A DNA stretch of 64,000 bases from an uncultured Stenotrophomonas sp. (GTDB lineage Bacteria > Pseudomonadota > Gammaproteobacteria > Xanthomonadales > Xanthomonadaceae). The stretch spans positions 2,832,501-2,896,500 of the forward strand of contig FLTS01000001.1 in assembly GCA_900078405.1 (NCBI GenBank). The letters are read 5' to 3'. This document shows, one piece after another, positions 62,704-64,000 of this stretch. The notes beneath the pieces are model-generated. The model searched no databases and was not told the origin of the DNA. It worked only from the letters and a program-made list of their open reading frames with translations. Position 1 is the stretch's first letter. The number at the start of each line of letters is the position of its first letter. A program made the translations under genes and the position numbers.

Positions 62704-62928
62704 ATGGCGGAATCAGTGGCCCAGCAACGACTCAACAACTACCTGGCAGCGGAGGCGCGGATCCTCACTGCCGGCCTGAGCTGGCGGCTGGATATTCGCC
62801 AGCGTCAGGAAGCCGAGCTGGCCGACATCCGCAAGGGCATCCGCGAGTGCCAGATGCTGGTGGATGCCGAGCAGGGCCGCCATAGCAATCGCAGCAGCCT
62901 GCGCAGCACGACGATGGTGCCGCGATGA
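62704..62928 (+). CDS. Small phage head protein (gpW/DUF6148-like)
   Basis: 74 residues (MAESVAQQRLNNYLAAEARI ... TTMVPR). It lies between terL and portal genes, where lambda-like phages encode a small head-completion or connector protein. LADIRKGIRECQMLVDAEQG is helical. It overlaps the portal start by ATGA. Confidence 0.65.
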   Translation: MAESVAQQRLNNYLAAEARILTAGLSWRLDIRQRQEAELADIRKGIRECQMLVDAEQGRHSNRSSLRSTTMVPR

Positions 62929-64000
62929 GCAAGCCCGGTGCCGTGCGCATGAACCTGATCGACCGCGGCATCGCGGTGTTCTCGCCGAAAATGGCGAGCA
63001 AGCGCATGTTTGCCCGCTCGATTCTGTCGCTGTACGAAGGCGGACGCAGCACCAAGTTCCGCCGCAAGAGCCGCGAAAACAGCAGCAGCGAGCGGCTGGT
63101 GGTGCGCGATGCGGCCACCGTTCGCGCCACCGTTCGCGACCTCGAGCGCAACTACGACCTGGTCGATGGCGCCCTCACCACGCTGGTGCGCAATATCGTT
63201 GGCCACAACGGCATCATGATCGAGCCGACGCCGCGCAAGAGCGGCGAGGGTGCTGCATACGACAGCATCGATGACGACTTCGCCCGCACCCTGCTCGATG
63301 AATTCCGGCTGTGGGCGAAGCGGCCGGAAGTCACCCGCTCCCTGAGCTGGGCCGAGTGCCAGGAGTTGGCCTGCCGCAGTTGGCTGCGCGATGGTGAGCA
63401 GTTCACGCAGCTGGTGGAGGGCGTTGTGCCGGGCCTGCGCCACGGCAGTGCCGTGCCGCTGTCGCTGGAGCTGCTCGAGGCCGACGTGGTGCCGCTGGAC
63501 TATGAAGACAGCAGCAAGCGAATCAGTGCCGGCATCGAGCGCAACGCCTGGGGCCAGCCGCTCAACTACTGGGTCTACAAAGAGCACCCCGGCAACGGCG
63601 GATGGAGCAGCGAAGGCGCGTTGAAAGCCGTGCCTGCAGAGCGCTTCCTGCACCTGTCCGTGCGCAAGCGCCTCAGCGGCTTGCGCGGCATCTCGCTGCT
63701 GGCCAGCGCTATCGATCGCCTGCTCGACATCAAGGATTACGAAGGCGCCGAGCGCATCGCCGCGCGGCTGGCCTCGCGCATCCTCGGCTACGTCAAGCGC
63801 GACAAGGACATGGTGTGGGTTCCGCCAGAAGGTGTCGACCCAGCCTCGCCGGATACGCGCGATTTCCATCTCGACCCCGGCCAGATGTTTGCCGATCTGT
63901 TGCCCGGCGAAGAGCTGGCCATCGCCAACCCTAACCGACCGAACAGCCTGTTGGGCGAGTTCGTGATGAGCATGATGCGCTCGGCCAGCCGCGCGTTTGG
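62925..64000 (+). CDS. Phage portal protein (gpB family), truncated by the window
   Basis: 358 residues visible. The lambda portal family pattern is present: DLERNYDLVDGALTTLVRNI then VGHNGIMIEPTPR, SWLRDGEQFTQLVEG, LLEADVVPLDYEDSSKRISA and LHLSVRKRLSGLRGISLLAS. The portal ring is the DNA channel of the capsid and the terminase docking site. The frame is open to the right edge. Confidence 0.9.
   Translation, partial: MSKPGAVRMNLIDRGIAVFSPKMASKRMFARSILSLYEGGRSTKFRRKSRENSSSERLVVRDAATVRATVRDLERNYDLVDGALTTLVRNIVGHNGIMIEPTPRKSGEGAAYDSIDDDFARTLLDEFRLWAKRPEVTRSLSWAECQELACRSWLRDGEQFTQLVEGVVPGLRHGSAVPLSLELLEADVVPLDYEDSSKRISAGIERNAWGQPLNYWVYKEHPGNGGWSSEGALKAVPAERFLHLSVRKRLSGLRGISLLASAIDRLLDIKDYEGAERIAARLASRILGYVKRDKDMVWVPPEGVDPASPDTRDFHLDPGQMFADLLPGEELAIANPNRPNSLLGEFVMSMMRSASRAF

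Overview
The window looks like a chromosome segment of a high-GC gammaproteobacterium of the Xanthomonadaceae/Lysobacteraceae (Stenotrophomonas, Pseudoxanthomonas or Lysobacter-like). This rests on the PhoPQ gene pair with its small exported neighbour, the Ohr/OhrR pair, a liu (leucine degradation) cluster, GTAG-headed REP-like palindromes, and a modified-peptide cluster of the type known mainly from this family. No taxonomic search was possible.

Bases 1-42,950 are chromosomal. They hold, in order: a cNMP-binding/GGDEF protein (cut by the left edge); a three-gene RiPP-like cluster (cyclase/TPR protein, NHLP-related precursor, SagB-like dehydrogenase); liuDBA with a TetR regulator; a membrane c-type cytochrome; an exported nuclease; a MerC-like protein behind a Zur-like palindrome; ohrR-ohr with two operators; a broken von Willebrand factor A protein; nrdAB behind NrdR boxes and a cobalamin riboswitch; purU, pncA and mgtC; an anaerobic nrdD-nrdG operon behind FNR/ANR and NrdR boxes; metE behind a second cobalamin riboswitch; dusA, phoPQ, mtfA, birA, coaX; and a tRNA-Thr. 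The nrdAB, nrdDG and metE controls form a coherent picture: B12-independent enzymes are made when B12 is scarce, and the class III reductase is made without oxygen.

From 43,055 to the right edge is a lambda-like (siphovirus-type) prophage integrated at tRNA-Thr. It has an integrase, an excisionase-like gene, a long leftward operon of small early genes, a LexA/CI-type repressor diverging from a Cro-like gene, a primase-helicase, TerS, TerL, a small connector-type protein and a truncated portal. The right end of the prophage is outside the window.

The most unusual content is two sets of integron gene cassettes inside the prophage, with no integron integrase in the window. Array 1 (about 44,466-47,893) has nine attC-like sites and about eleven small ORFs, all leftward. 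Array 2 (about 61,584-62,600) sits inside the head-gene operon and has three attC sites plus a collapsed one. One cassette with its attC (333 bp) occurs in both arrays, apparently identical, in opposite orientation.

A second anomaly is a set of short fold-back (inverted duplication) insertions inside chromosomal genes: the vWA gene, mgtC, nrdD (twice), metE and birA. Four shift the reading frame; two keep it. In nrdD and mgtC the two direct copies differ mainly at silent or conservative positions, so these may be strain-chimera or assembly artefacts, or real template-switch mutations. A four-helix-bundle gene lying between 30-bp inverted repeats separates nrdA from nrdB. Most early phage genes and all cassette genes have no recognised function. 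No rRNA, CRISPR array or transposase gene was seen.
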